Positions 55,737 through 64,000 of a stretch of 64,000 nt of DNA are shown here, piece after piece. Each line of letters begins with the position of its first letter. The stretch's first letter is position 1. A program made the translations under genes and the position numbers. Under the pieces are notes generated by a model. It ran no database searches. It was not told the origin of the DNA and saw only the letters and a program-made list of their open reading frames with translations. Source of the stretch: Rhizobiaceae bacterium (GTDB lineage Bacteria; Pseudomonadota; Alphaproteobacteria; Rhizobiales; Rhizobiaceae); the NCBI GenBank assembly GCA_029233925.1, contig JARGOX010000009.1:62001-126000 (forward strand). The letters run 5' to 3'.

Positions 55737-56420
55737 ATGAAAATCCTCATCATCAACCCCAATACGACCACCTCCATGACTCGCAAGATTGCCGCGGCCG
55801 CCTGTGCCGTCGCGCGCCCTGATACGCAGATCGTGGCCGCCAATTCGCAAAATGGACCGGCCAGCATTCAAGGCTATCTTGACGTGGCAACTTGCATCCC
55901 CGGTCTGTTGGAAGAGATCAAGCGCCACCAGGATTTTGATGCCATTGTCATCGCCTGTTTCGACGACACGGGCCTGGATGCCGTGCGTTGCATGGTATCG
56001 GTGCCGGTTCTTGGTATCGGCGAGGCGGCCTATCATTTTGCCAGCATGATCGCCACCAGGTTCAGTGTTGTCACCACGCTGTCACGGTCCGTTTCCGGGC
56101 TGGAGAACAATCTGCAGCGCTATGGTCTGGCGCAAAAATGCGCCCGGGTAAGGGCGACGGATATTCCTGTTCTCAAGCTTGAAGAAGGTGACCCGGCTTC
56201 CATGGAAAAAATTCGTGCTGAAATCCGCAATGCTATTTCGCAGGACCGTGCCGAGGCTATCGTCCTGGGGTGCGCGGGCATGGCTGATCTGGCGGCGCAA
56301 TTGAGCGATGAATTCGGATTGCCGGTGATTGATGGCGTTGTCGCAGGTATCACCCTTGCCGAATCCCTGGTGAACAGCGGCCTGAAAACATCCAGGATCG
56401 GTGCTTATTCATCCGTATGA
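55737..56420 (+). CDS. Hydantoin racemase-like protein (Asp/Glu racemase family)
   Basis: A 227-residue cofactor-independent racemase-type protein. The two catalytic-type cysteines are C74 in IACFDDTG and C179 in LGCAGMAD, at the positions of hydantoin racemase thiols. The start reads MKILIINPNTTTSMT, typical of the HyuA-racemase group. The ATG at 55737 is preferred; a TTG 12 bases upstream overlaps the LivF stop. In this operon it may interconvert isomers of a 5-substituted hydantoin or related amide before hydrolysis; no hydantoinase gene lies next to it, so that reading is tentative. Confidence 0.85.
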   Translation: MKILIINPNTTTSMTRKIAAAACAVARPDTQIVAANSQNGPASIQGYLDVATCIPGLLEEIKRHQDFDAIVIACFDDTGLDAVRCMVSVPVLGIGEAAYHFASMIATRFSVVTTLSRSVSGLENNLQRYGLAQKCARVRATDIPVLKLEEGDPASMEKIRAEIRNAISQDRAEAIVLGCAGMADLAAQLSDEFGLPVIDGVVAGITLAESLVNSGLKTSRIGAYSSV

Positions 56421-56897
56421 AGATACCGTAATACACCAGCGTCTGGCGTTTGAGTGGAGTGCGACAAGGGCAGCCTTGATGCCTGCCGGTAGGCGCGGCG
56501 ATGGCTGATCCGAATGCGGCGCTTCCGTGGCGCCGGTTGAAGACTCTTTGTAATCAATTGGGCGATTGCAAGACATCTCGCATGTCTCTCATCTCGCATT
56601 TCATGCGCATGCAATGGGCTTAAGGGACATTCCCGGCAGATATGCAAGTCGACGAAGATGGCGTCTGTAGGCTAACCCGGCCGATTCGGGAGATCAGGGA
56701 AGCACATGCCTGATGCCGTGCGCAATGACGGGTCGACGGAAAGAGCAAGACTGCCGCGGACCAGATCAAAGTCCGTGTATGGCAATCAATGAAGCGCTCC
56801 AGCTTCAAACCGGTGTTATTTTACGGCAATCCCCTGTAAGCCAAACTGGCCCGCCAAACACACGTTGGAATGCCTTTTACGCAAGGAATAGAAAATC
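56421..56897. other. Intergenic region between racemase and amidase
   Basis: 477 bases with no credible gene. Short frames lack ribosome sites and family character. AAGGAAT close to the end is the amidase ribosome site. The gap is long for an operon, so the amidase may have its own promoter here. Confidence 0.4.
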
Positions 56898-58352
56898 ATG
56901 TCTGCTACGAAACACCCAGATTTCACCGGCTCCGACCTGTCACGCCTGCAGGCATTTGAAGTGGTTGATCTGCTCAAGCGAAAAGAGGTTTCCCCCAAAG
57001 ACCTGCTGGATGTGAGTTTTGCGCGGATTGAAGCGGTCGGCCCGGCGATTAATGCAACCCCGACCGTGTGCCGCGAGCGGGCCTATGAGGCGGCAAAAGC
57101 TGTACATGCCTCCCATGTGGTTCATTGTGGCTGGCTGGCCGGATTGCCGATTGGTATCAAGGACCTGACACCTGTTGCGGGCGTGCGGACAACCTATGGC
57201 ACGATGGGCTTCAGCGACCATATACCGGCGGAAAGCGACCTGCTTGTCGAGCGGCTCGAAGCGCGCGGCGGGCTGGTTGTGGGGAAAACCAATACGCCGG
57301 AATTCGGGGCCGGGGCCAATACGTTCAATGATGTATTCGGTCCAACGCGCAACCCATGGGATACAAGTCTCAATGCCGGCGGGTCATCAGGCGGCGCAGC
57401 CGCTTCGCTTGTGACAGGCGAGACATGGCTGAGCCATGGGTCCGATCACGGTGGGAGCCTGCGAACACCCGCGGCATTCTGCGGTATCGTCGGCTTGCGA
57501 CCAAGCCCTGGCCGTGTCAGCGGCGGTTCGCGCGACAATGCCTTCATGATCGAAGGGGCCCAGGGGCCGATGGCGCGTTCGGTGCGCGATTGTGCTCTGT
57601 TTCTGGACGCAATGGCGGGATTTGATCCGCGTTTTCCGACATCCTTTCCGGCGCCGGACGTATCGTTTCAGGACGCGGTTCATCGTGCTCACGGCAAGTT
57701 GCGGATCGCCTTCACCGCCGATTTGAATGGCTTCGCACCGGTGGATGGTGAGGTTGAGGATCACCTGCGCGGCGTTCTGGCCTTGATGGAAGGTCAGGGA
57801 GCCGTCGTTGAACAGCATTGTCCGGATATGACCGGGCTGGATGCGACCTATCGCACGCTCAGAGGCTTGATGTGGGCGACAATGGCGCGCGGCATCGAGC
57901 CAAAGGTGCGGGCGCATTTCAAAGACGTTCTGGAAGAGAATTTCGCCAGCGGCGAAGCTTTGACTGTTCATGAGATCACGGGCGCGAACCTTGGCAGGTC
58001 AGCGCTCTATGCCAATATGGTGCAGATGTTTGATAGATTCGATGTGCTGGCATGCCCGACGGTCGGATGCCTGCCGCATCCGCAAAGCGAAGAATGGGTG
58101 CAAACCATCGGAGGGCAGAGTTTCCCGGATTATCTGGGATGGCTGCGGTTCGCCTATCTCGCGACGGTCACGGGATTGCCGGCGATTTCTGTGCCCGTTG
58201 GCCTCGGACCGCGCGGCTTGCCTGTTGGGCTGCAACTGATCGGAAAACCCCGCGGCGAAGCAGCCCTACTGGCGGCGGCCCGCGCGGTCGAGATTGCTGT
58301 AGGCGGTCCGCTGGGGCCGATTGATCCCGTCGTGACGCATGGTGACCGCTAG
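56898..58352 (+). CDS. Amidase-signature hydrolase
   Basis: A 484-residue amidase. The triad is visible: K88 in IGIKDLTP, cis-Ser S163 in GGSSGGAA, nucleophile S187 in SDHGGSLRTPAAF. The C-terminal [24 protein letters not shown] is typical. It is distinct from GatA (different N-terminus and no GatC coupling) and stands at the end of the amide importer operon, so a small amide, carbamoyl amino acid or similar substrate is likely; the specificity is unknown. The ATG is preceded by AAGGAAT. Confidence 0.88.
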   Translation: MSATKHPDFTGSDLSRLQAFEVVDLLKRKEVSPKDLLDVSFARIEAVGPAINATPTVCRERAYEAAKAVHASHVVHCGWLAGLPIGIKDLTPVAGVRTTYGTMGFSDHIPAESDLLVERLEARGGLVVGKTNTPEFGAGANTFNDVFGPTRNPWDTSLNAGGSSGGAAASLVTGETWLSHGSDHGGSLRTPAAFCGIVGLRPSPGRVSGGSRDNAFMIEGAQGPMARSVRDCALFLDAMAGFDPRFPTSFPAPDVSFQDAVHRAHGKLRIAFTADLNGFAPVDGEVEDHLRGVLALMEGQGAVVEQHCPDMTGLDATYRTLRGLMWATMARGIEPKVRAHFKDVLEENFASGEALTVHEITGANLGRSALYANMVQMFDRFDVLACPTVGCLPHPQSEEWVQTIGGQSFPDYLGWLRFAYLATVTGLPAISVPVGLGPRGLPVGLQLIGKPRGEAALLAAARAVEIAVGGPLGPIDPVVTHGDR

Positions 58353-58691
58353 AAACAGAAAAGGATACCATTTCGATGATGAGGCCATCCTCGCATCGGA
58401 CGTAGTGGAGCCAAATAGATGCCATAGCCTTGGCTGGCCCCAGTGGGGGGCTGTGTGTCTGCGGCAAAGAGACCACGAAAATTGGCACCTTCGATAGTCC
58501 GGACACGCTCGGTATTGCTAAGTGCGGTCGCTTTGTGATGCTGGGCATGGACGGGTCGCGCACCCATGCTCCTGAGGTGGGGAGTTTCGTGATATTAGTT
58601 AGGTGAAATATTTGATCAATTAGAATTTTTGCTCTTTGAAGGACCATTCTTCTTCATTGTGTTGAAGGTTTTTTGGGGTTGATAATTGGCG
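58353..58691. other. Transition region into the AT-rich islet
   Basis: 339 bases. The left half has normal composition and no real gene; a 160-codon minus-strand frame across it overlaps the amidase antisense and looks like a shadow. From about 58590 the sequence becomes clearly AT-rich. It might hold a remnant of a mobile element, but nothing was recognised. Confidence 0.35.
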
Positions 58692-59990
58692 CTACGATAA
58701 CGAAACTTCATTTGCAATGATTGGCGGAATGAAACAATTCTCTGGCCTTTTCCTCTTATCAGTAAGCATCCCCATTTTGCCAAATTTTATCTCGATCACT
58801 TGCTTTGATACCTCAAAATATGACGACAACATCGATAGTAATTGATTGTATATTCCATAATTGTAAGGTTGATCGTCGACATATATGTAACCAAAACCTC
58901 TATTTTTAATATTCAGCCTTTCTCTATATTTCGCAGTTACGATTGAGAATATATTTTCAGGTAGAATTAGATTTGAAGCAAACGTGTTTGCTTGAAATTC
59001 AAGCCGCTCGTAATTAAAGCTACTCGATTTCGGGTCGTTTAGTATTAGGTCGCTTTCTAGGATTGATTCTGAACGTAAATACCGAGCATGATTCAGGCAA
59101 AAATGACCGATTTCATGCCCAATAGTGAATCGTTCTCTTTTCTTGTCATCATGGGAATTAATCAAGATGGATTTTCGATCGAAATTTGCCGAACCTAATA
59201 TAAAATTGCCGTCACCGTCCTGAACTGCTTGGTTCGTGAATTTCAAATCTATGGATAGCACCGAGCAAATTTTTTTCAGATCAACCGGACCGGTCTCGTA
59301 TTCGATTTTTGTTAAAATATTTTGGGCGGAGACTTTAATATTTTCAACCGAGACGTACGGGACAGATACACCAACGCTGTCATTTGCACTATCGCCATCA
59401 ACAGATCTATTTGAAGCGAAACCTCTCAACAACTGATCGACTGAACCATAAAACTTACCATCGTGATATGCAGAGAATTTCAAAGATTTTACAGAGCCTA
59501 CATTTTCAAAAATTTGTTTTCTTAAAAATTTTTTCTCCGCGCATGTGCCAGTCTTGCGTTCAGCGCTGATTTCGAATCCGTATTGATCGTACTTTACAAT
59601 CCCTATCCTGCTGTTTCGGGCGACTTTGTCCGCACCTGATTGCAAACGAGAAGACACAACGATGACCCCCTTGGCACCGTGTTTGAAAATTCGGTCAAGT
59701 TTTGCTGAGAAATCGTTGATTTCCTTTTCTTTTATTGGGCTTTTTTGGTTTTTGCATTCAAAAACAACGATCAAATGGGGTGACGGTCTGCCTTTGCGGT
59801 AAAGTTCAATGACAACGTCAAATTCGACTTTTGCATCGCGCACTTGACAGAAATATTTCTTTTTTTTGTAAATTCTGCAAAGCTGTGGTGGGTATGCTCC
59901 ATAAACTAGGTCACCCTGACTTTGTTGATCAAGAAGATATTGGTGGAATTTATTCTCAAGTTCATCGCCCTTTTCCACGGTGCTTACCAT
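58692..59990 (-). CDS. Restriction-endonuclease-like / ImmA-IrrE metallopeptidase fusion protein
   Basis: A 432-residue fusion. The N-terminal part (about 5 to 140) has a PD-(D/E)xK nuclease pattern: D58 in VEFDVVIELY, then E78-x-K80 in VVFECKNQK, a helix, and GAKGVIVVSSRLQSGA, similar to Mrr-like restriction nucleases. The C-terminal part (about 225 to 430) is an ImmA/IrrE metallopeptidase, with zinc motif HEIGH at 292 to 296 and the second motif ERLEFQANTFASNLILPE near 328 to 345. The start at 59990 has GAGGG 5 bases upstream; ATG at 60029 is an alternative without it. Low GC and odd codon use suggest transfer. Possible defence or mobile-element regulator. Confidence 0.82.
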   Translation of the reverse strand: MVSTVEKGDELENKFHQYLLDQQSQGDLVYGAYPPQLCRIYKKKKYFCQVRDAKVEFDVVIELYRKGRPSPHLIVVFECKNQKSPIKEKEINDFSAKLDRIFKHGAKGVIVVSSRLQSGADKVARNSRIGIVKYDQYGFEISAERKTGTCAEKKFLRKQIFENVGSVKSLKFSAYHDGKFYGSVDQLLRGFASNRSVDGDSANDSVGVSVPYVSVENIKVSAQNILTKIEYETGPVDLKKICSVLSIDLKFTNQAVQDGDGNFILGSANFDRKSILINSHDDKKRERFTIGHEIGHFCLNHARYLRSESILESDLILNDPKSSSFNYERLEFQANTFASNLILPENIFSIVTAKYRERLNIKNRGFGYIYVDDQPYNYGIYNQLLSMLSSYFEVSKQVIEIKFGKMGMLTDKRKRPENCFIPPIIANEVSLS

Positions 59991-60224
59991 CAGACCCTCG
60001 AGTTTTGAGTAACCATTAAGAACGGCCATTCTATATTTTCGTCAAAATTTCCATTGGTGAAAATGGTTGCGACTTACGTGGGAATTGCAAACGTTCCCTT
60101 TCAATAAGAGAGAAGAAGTTGATCAATATTATTTCACCATTGGCCATATTAGGATGTAAATACGTTATAATAATCGGACGCTTGGTTCATTCTTGAGCCG
60201 TGCAACATATCCCTCATAACAACA
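59991..60224. other. AT-rich leader of the fusion gene
   Basis: Low-GC sequence with an inverted repeat: CCATTGGTGAAA at 60051-60062 and TTTCACCATTGG at 60132-60143 (11 of 12 pairs). It is a plausible operator or terminal repeat. No other gene. Confidence 0.4.
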
Positions 60225-60259
60225 AAAAACCGCCCAATCGTTTCCGATGGGCGGGTTTT
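60225..60259. terminator. Rho-independent terminator of nrdJ
   Basis: CCGCCCAATCG and CGATGGGCGG form a 10-bp stem with one bulge and TTTC loop. On the minus strand it runs into TTTTTTGTTG, a strong T-tract, 76 bases past the nrdJ stop. It can also stop rightward transcripts. Confidence 0.8.
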
Positions 60260-60335
60260 AGTATTCAGTGCTTCAGGCGCCGAGCCAGGGCTGCGTCATT
60301 CCAGCATTTGCAATCCCAACGCCAACTATTGCCCA

Positions 60336-63300
60336 TCAGCTGCAACCACTTGTACTTCCGCAGGTGTCGCATTTCAGGCAGGTGCCGTTGCGCACCATGG
60401 TGAAATTAGAGCATTCCGAGCAGATGTCGCCCGTATAGCCCTGCATGATCGCCTTGGCGCGGCGGTTGGCCTCGAGCCTTGCGGCTTCGGCTTTTGCCTG
60501 TGCGACGGCATTGTCATCGAACAGATCATCACCCAGAGCCTCTTCGACCACGACTTCCTGGCTGAGCTGCAGGGCCCGCTCTTCGTAGTCGCGCTTGAAG
60601 GCGGTTGCTTCTGCGGCATCGAGTGCTGCAACGGCTGTCGCCAGAGCGGTGCCGCCGGAAATGGCCGTGACATTGCTATTGGCCACGGGCAGGGCGCCGA
60701 GGGGGGCACCGCCGGGGGCGACCAGTTCCAGTTTGTGTCCGCGGGTCAGACCCTTGGATACAGCGGCTGCCTTGCCTTCCTGCAGGCCTCTGCCGAGCGC
60801 CGTATTGCTGAAGTCCGATGTGTCCACATGGGCCAGATCATGGCGATCGAGATAGGAGACGGCCAATTCGCGGAAGATGTAATCCAGAATGGACGTCGCA
60901 TTCTTGATGGCGTCATTGCCCTGAACCATGCCGGCAGGCTCAAATTTGGTAAAGGTGAAAGCCTCGACAAATTCATCCAGCGGCACGCCATATTGCAGGC
61001 CGAGCGATATGGAGATGGCAAAATTGTTCATCATCGCACGGAAGGCGGCGCCTTCCTTGTGCATGTCGATGAAGATCTCGCCAATGCGCCCATCGTCGAA
61101 TTCGCCGGTACGCAGATAGACCTTGTGCCCGCCAACGACGGCCTTCTGGGTGTAGCCCTTGCGCCGGTTCGGCAGTTTTTCCCGTTCGCGCGTCACCCTT
61201 TCGATGATCCGCTCAACGATCTTTTCCGTCACCGTCACGGCTTTTGCCGCAGCGGGCGCTTCCATCAGTTCTTCCAGCGCATCCTCGTCCTCGTCATCCT
61301 CGATGATCGAGGAGTTCAAAGGCTGTGACAGCTTGGAGCCGTCGCGATAGAGTGCATTGGCTTTCAGCGCCAGTTTCCAGGACATCATATAGGCTGACTT
61401 GCAGTCTTCGATATCGGCGTCATTGGGCATGTTGATTGTCTTGGAGATGGCACCCGAGATGAACGGCTGGGCTGCGGCCATCATCTTGATATGGCTTTCG
61501 GCCGAAAGATAACGCTTGCCGACCTTTCCGCAAGGGTTGGCGCAATCGAAGACGGGCAGGTGCTCGTCTTTCAGGGCCGGTGCGCCTTCCAGGGTCATGG
61601 CGCCGCAGATATGGATATTGGCGGCCTCGATTTCCTTTCTGGAAAAGCCCAGGTGCTCCAGCATGTTGAACTCAATGTCATTGAGCTGTTCGTCGCTGAT
61701 GCCCAGCGTGTCGCGGCAGAAGTCGGCGCCGAGAGTCCACTGATTGAAGACGAATTTGATATCGAAGGCGGCGGTCAGCGCTGCGTTGATAATGTCGATC
61801 TTGTCCTCGGTGAAGCCCTTGGCCTTGAGGAAGCCGGGATTGACAGAAGGCGCCTGGTTGAGATTGCCATGGCCCACGGCATAGGCTTCAATCTCGGCAA
61901 TCTGGCTTTCCGTATAGCCCAGCGTGCGCAAGGCGGCCGGAACGGCCCGGTTGATGATCTTGAAATAGCCGCCGCCGGCCAGTTTCTTGAACTTGACCAA
62001 TGCAAAATCCGGTTCGATACCGGTGGTGTCGCAGTCCATGACCAGACCGATGGTTCCGGTTGGCGCGATGACAGTTGCCTGGGCGTTGCGATAACCGTGT
62101 TTCTCGCCCAGCTCGACGGCCTTGTCCCAGGCAGCCTTCGCGTGGTCGATCAGGTCATGATCGGGGCAATGATCGTGGATCAGGGCAACCGGCTTGGTGG
62201 AAAGGTCTTCATAGCCCGATGCCTCGCCATAGGCAGCGCGGCGGTGGTTGCGCATGACCCGCAGCATATTGTCCCTGTTGGGCTCAAAGCCTTCGAAGGG
62301 ACCCAGTTCACCGGCCATTTCAGCCGAGGTTGCATAGGCAACGCCGGTCATGACAGCGGTGATCGCGCCACAGATGGCACGGCCTGAATCGGAGTCGTAA
62401 GGAATGCCGGATGTCATCAGAAGGCCGCCGATATTGGCATAGCCAAGGCCGAGCGTGCGGTATTTGTAGGACCGTTCGGCAATCTGCCTTGACGGGAACT
62501 GGGCCATCATGACCGAGACTTCCAGCACGATGGTCCAAAGACGAACGGAATGTTCGAATTCGTCGATGCGGAAAGCATTGGTCTTGTTTTCAGTGAACTG
62601 AAGCAGGTTCAGCGATGCAAGATTGCAGGCCGTGTCGTCCAGGAACATATATTCCGAGCAGGGGTTGGAGGCCCGGATGGGGCCGGCTGCCGGGCAGGTG
62701 TGCCAATCGTTCATGGTGGTGTTGAAATGCAGGCCGGGATCGGCTGATGCCCAGGCTGCATGTCCGATGCTGTCCCAAAGGTCGGTCGCTTTCAGCGTTT
62801 TTAAAACTTTGCCATCCTTGCGACCGATCAGGTCCCAGTCACCATCGCTCTCGACGGCCTTGAGGAAGTCATCCTTGATCGATACGGAATTGTTGGAGTT
62901 CTGTCCGGAGACGGTCAGATAGGCCTCTGAATCCCAATCGGTGTCATAGGTGGCGAATTCGATATCCTTGTGGCCCTGACGGGCGAACTGGATCACGCGT
63001 TTGACATAGTTTTCCGGAACCTGTGACTTCTTGGCGGCGCGGACTTCGCGCTTGAGAGCCGGGTTCTTGTTCGGATCGAAGCAATCGCCATCGGGACCTT
63101 CACAATTAACGCAGGCCTTCATGATGGCCTTCAGGTGGTCGGCAACAACCTTCGAGCCGGTGACCAGCGCGGCCACTTTCTGCTCTTCCTTGACCTTCCA
63201 GTTGATATAGGCCTCGATATCGGGATGGTCGATGTCGACCACGACCATCTTGGCCGCGCGGCGGGTCGTGCCGCCGGATTTGATCGCACCGGCAGCGCGG

Positions 63301-64000
63301 TCACCGATTTTCAGAAAGGACATGAGGCCGGAGGAACGGCCGCCGCCGGAAAGGGTTTCGCCTTCACCGCGCAGATAGGAGAAATTGGAGCCGGTTCCCG
63401 AGCCGTATTTGAACAGCCGGGCTTCACGCACCCAAAGGTCCATGATGCCGTTTTCATTGACGAGATCGTCTTCAACCGACTGAATGAAACAGGCATGCGG
63501 CTGTGGATGCTCGTAGGAGGATTTTGATTTGACGAGTTTGGTCGTGAACGGATCGACGTAGAAATGGCCCTGGCCGGGACCATCTATGCCATAGGCCCAG
63601 TAAAGGCCGGTGTTGAACCATTGCGGGCTATTGGGTGCGACGCGCTGTGTGGCGAGCATATAGGCAAGTTCATCGAAGAAGGCGAGGGCGTCTTCCTCGG
63701 TGTCGAAATAGCCGCCTTTCCAACCCCAATAGGTCCAGGTACCCGCCAGGCGGGAGAAGACCTGCCGTGCATCGATTTCCGATCCATATCGTTCATCTTC
63801 GGGCAATTTTTCGAGGGCTTTGGTATCTGCAGCTGAACGCCAGAGCCATGAGGGAACGTCATTTTCTTCAACCTTGCGCAGGCTGGCCGGAATGCCCGCC
63901 TTGCGAAAATATTTCTGCGCCAGAATATCGCTGGCAACCTGTGAGAACTGGGCGGGTACGTCAATATTTTCCAGGCGGAAAACGATCGAACCGTCGGGAT
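60336..64000 (-). CDS. nrdJ: Vitamin B12-dependent ribonucleoside-diphosphate reductase (class II), start outside window
   Basis: A single-chain class II ribonucleotide reductase. The frame is open from the right edge (reading [18 protein letters not shown]) through to the stop at 60336, about 1221 codons visible. Marks include the substrate-site SPQWFNTGL, the radical-site region [20 protein letters not shown] with a redox cysteine, [21 protein letters not shown] and [18 protein letters not shown]-terminal zinc-ribbon tail [22 protein letters not shown] carries the shuttle cysteines. It makes deoxyribonucleotides with adenosylcobalamin, aerobically or not. Followed by a strong terminator. 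Confidence 0.96.
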   Translation of the reverse strand, partial: PDGSIVFRLENIDVPAQFSQVASDILAQKYFRKAGIPASLRKVEENDVPSWLWRSAADTKALEKLPEDERYGSEIDARQVFSRLAGTWTYWGWKGGYFDTEEDALAFFDELAYMLATQRVAPNSPQWFNTGLYWAYGIDGPGQGHFYVDPFTTKLVKSKSSYEHPQPHACFIQSVEDDLVNENGIMDLWVREARLFKYGSGTGSNFSYLRGEGETLSGGGRSSGLMSFLKIGDRAAGAIKSGGTTRRAAKMVVVDIDHPDIEAYINWKVKEEQKVAALVTGSKVVADHLKAIMKACVNCEGPDGDCFDPNKNPALKREVRAAKKSQVPENYVKRVIQFARQGHKDIEFATYDTDWDSEAYLTVSGQNSNNSVSIKDDFLKAVESDGDWDLIGRKDGKVLKTLKATDLWDSIGHAAWASADPGLHFNTTMNDWHTCPAAGPIRASNPCSEYMFLDDTACNLASLNLLQFTENKTNAFRIDEFEHSVRLWTIVLEVSVMMAQFPSRQIAERSYKYRTLGLGYANIGGLLMTSGIPYDSDSGRAICGAITAVMTGVAYATSAEMAGELGPFEGFEPNRDNMLRVMRNHRRAAYGEASGYEDLSTKPVALIHDHCPDHDLIDHAKAAWDKAVELGEKHGYRNAQATVIAPTGTIGLVMDCDTTGIEPDFALVKFKKLAGGGYFKIINRAVPAALRTLGYTESQIAEIEAYAVGHGNLNQAPSVNPGFLKAKGFTEDKIDIINAALTAAFDIKFVFNQWTLGADFCRDTLGISDEQLNDIEFNMLEHLGFSRKEIEAANIHICGAMTLEGAPALKDEHLPVFDCANPCGKVGKRYLSAESHIKMMAAAQPFISGAISKTINMPNDADIEDCKSAYMMSWKLALKANALYRDGSKLSQPLNSSIIEDDEDEDALEELMEAPAAAKAVTVTEKIVERIIERVTREREKLPNRRKGYTQKAVVGGHKVYLRTGEFDDGRIGEIFIDMHKEGAAFRAMMNNFAISISLGLQYGVPLDEFVEAFTFTKFEPAGMVQGNDAIKNATSILDYIFRELAVSYLDRHDLAHVDTSDFSNTALGRGLQEGKAAAVSKGLTRGHKLELVAPGGAPLGALPVANSNVTAISGGTALATAVAALDAAEATAFKRDYEERALQLSQEVVVEEALGDDLFDDNAVAQAKAEAARLEANRRAKAIMQGYTGDICSECSNFTMVRNGTCLKCDTCGSTSGCS

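Noticed and set aside
58168-58647. A 160-codon minus-strand frame at the islet edge
   Set aside because: Half of it is antisense to the amidase and it has no ribosome site or family resemblance; a transposase remnant could not be supported.
1-64000. CRISPR arrays, tRNA and rRNA genes, prophage modules
   Set aside because: No regularly spaced repeats, no cloverleaf sequences, and no integrase, capsid or transposase genes were found on reading both strands.

Overview
The window looks like chromosomal DNA of an alphaproteobacterium of the Rhizobiales (Hyphomicrobiales) type. The evidence is gene content and order: divK-pleD next to rpmG, a DUF3572 gene and a zinc-finger DinB; rnr-topA; dprA-plsY-pyrC'-pyrB; ruvX, gatC and gatA; a single-chain B12-dependent ribonucleotide reductase (nrdJ). 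Genus cannot be fixed by reading alone. No rRNA, tRNA, CRISPR array or intact transposase gene was seen.

Layout. (1) 1-6200, transport and catabolism: the end of a polyamine-type ABC importer with an aldehyde dehydrogenase, an NCS2 purine/uracil permease, a 28-residue membrane peptide and a BenE-family transporter, followed by a 280-bp MITE-like element. (2) 6845-36133, mostly core genes: dnaE, quinone oxidoreductase, dinB, a HAD-like protein, DUF3572, divK-pleD, a structured intergenic region that may encode an sRNA, rpmG, an MFS carrier, NUDIX, DUF983, rnr, topA, then a solitary SDR gene between topA and dprA, then dprA-plsY-pyrC'-pyrB, an AidB-type acyl-CoA dehydrogenase, an auxin-efflux-family carrier, a small membrane protein, ruvX, a metallo-beta-lactamase-fold hydrolase, gatC and gatA. 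(3) 36460-46643, a catabolic cluster: class III aminotransferase, S58/DmpA-type peptidase, a complete polyamine-type ABC importer, a two-gene enzyme resembling the small and large subunits of N,N-dimethylformamidase, and a GntR regulator with two winged helices. The reading is import of an amine or amide, hydrolysis, then transamination. (4) 46713-49951: MATE exporter, macrodomain protein, aldo/keto reductase. (5) 50140-58352, a second catabolic locus: a GntR repressor divergent from a branched-chain/amide-type ABC importer (binding protein plus LivHMGF-like proteins), a hydantoin-racemase-like protein and an amidase-signature hydrolase. (6) 58590-60225, a visibly AT-rich islet with one gene fusing an Mrr-like nuclease domain to an ImmA/IrrE metallopeptidase, a plausible defence or mobile-element-control protein. 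(7) nrdJ, running off the right edge.

The strongest leads are the dimethylformamidase-like pair inside a polyamine-type transport operon and the nuclease-peptidase fusion in the AT-rich islet. Also notable are a pseudo-dihydroorotase that has lost its metal ligands, a TTGTA/TACAA motif shared by promoters of the catabolic cluster, the MITE-like repeat and the candidate sRNA.
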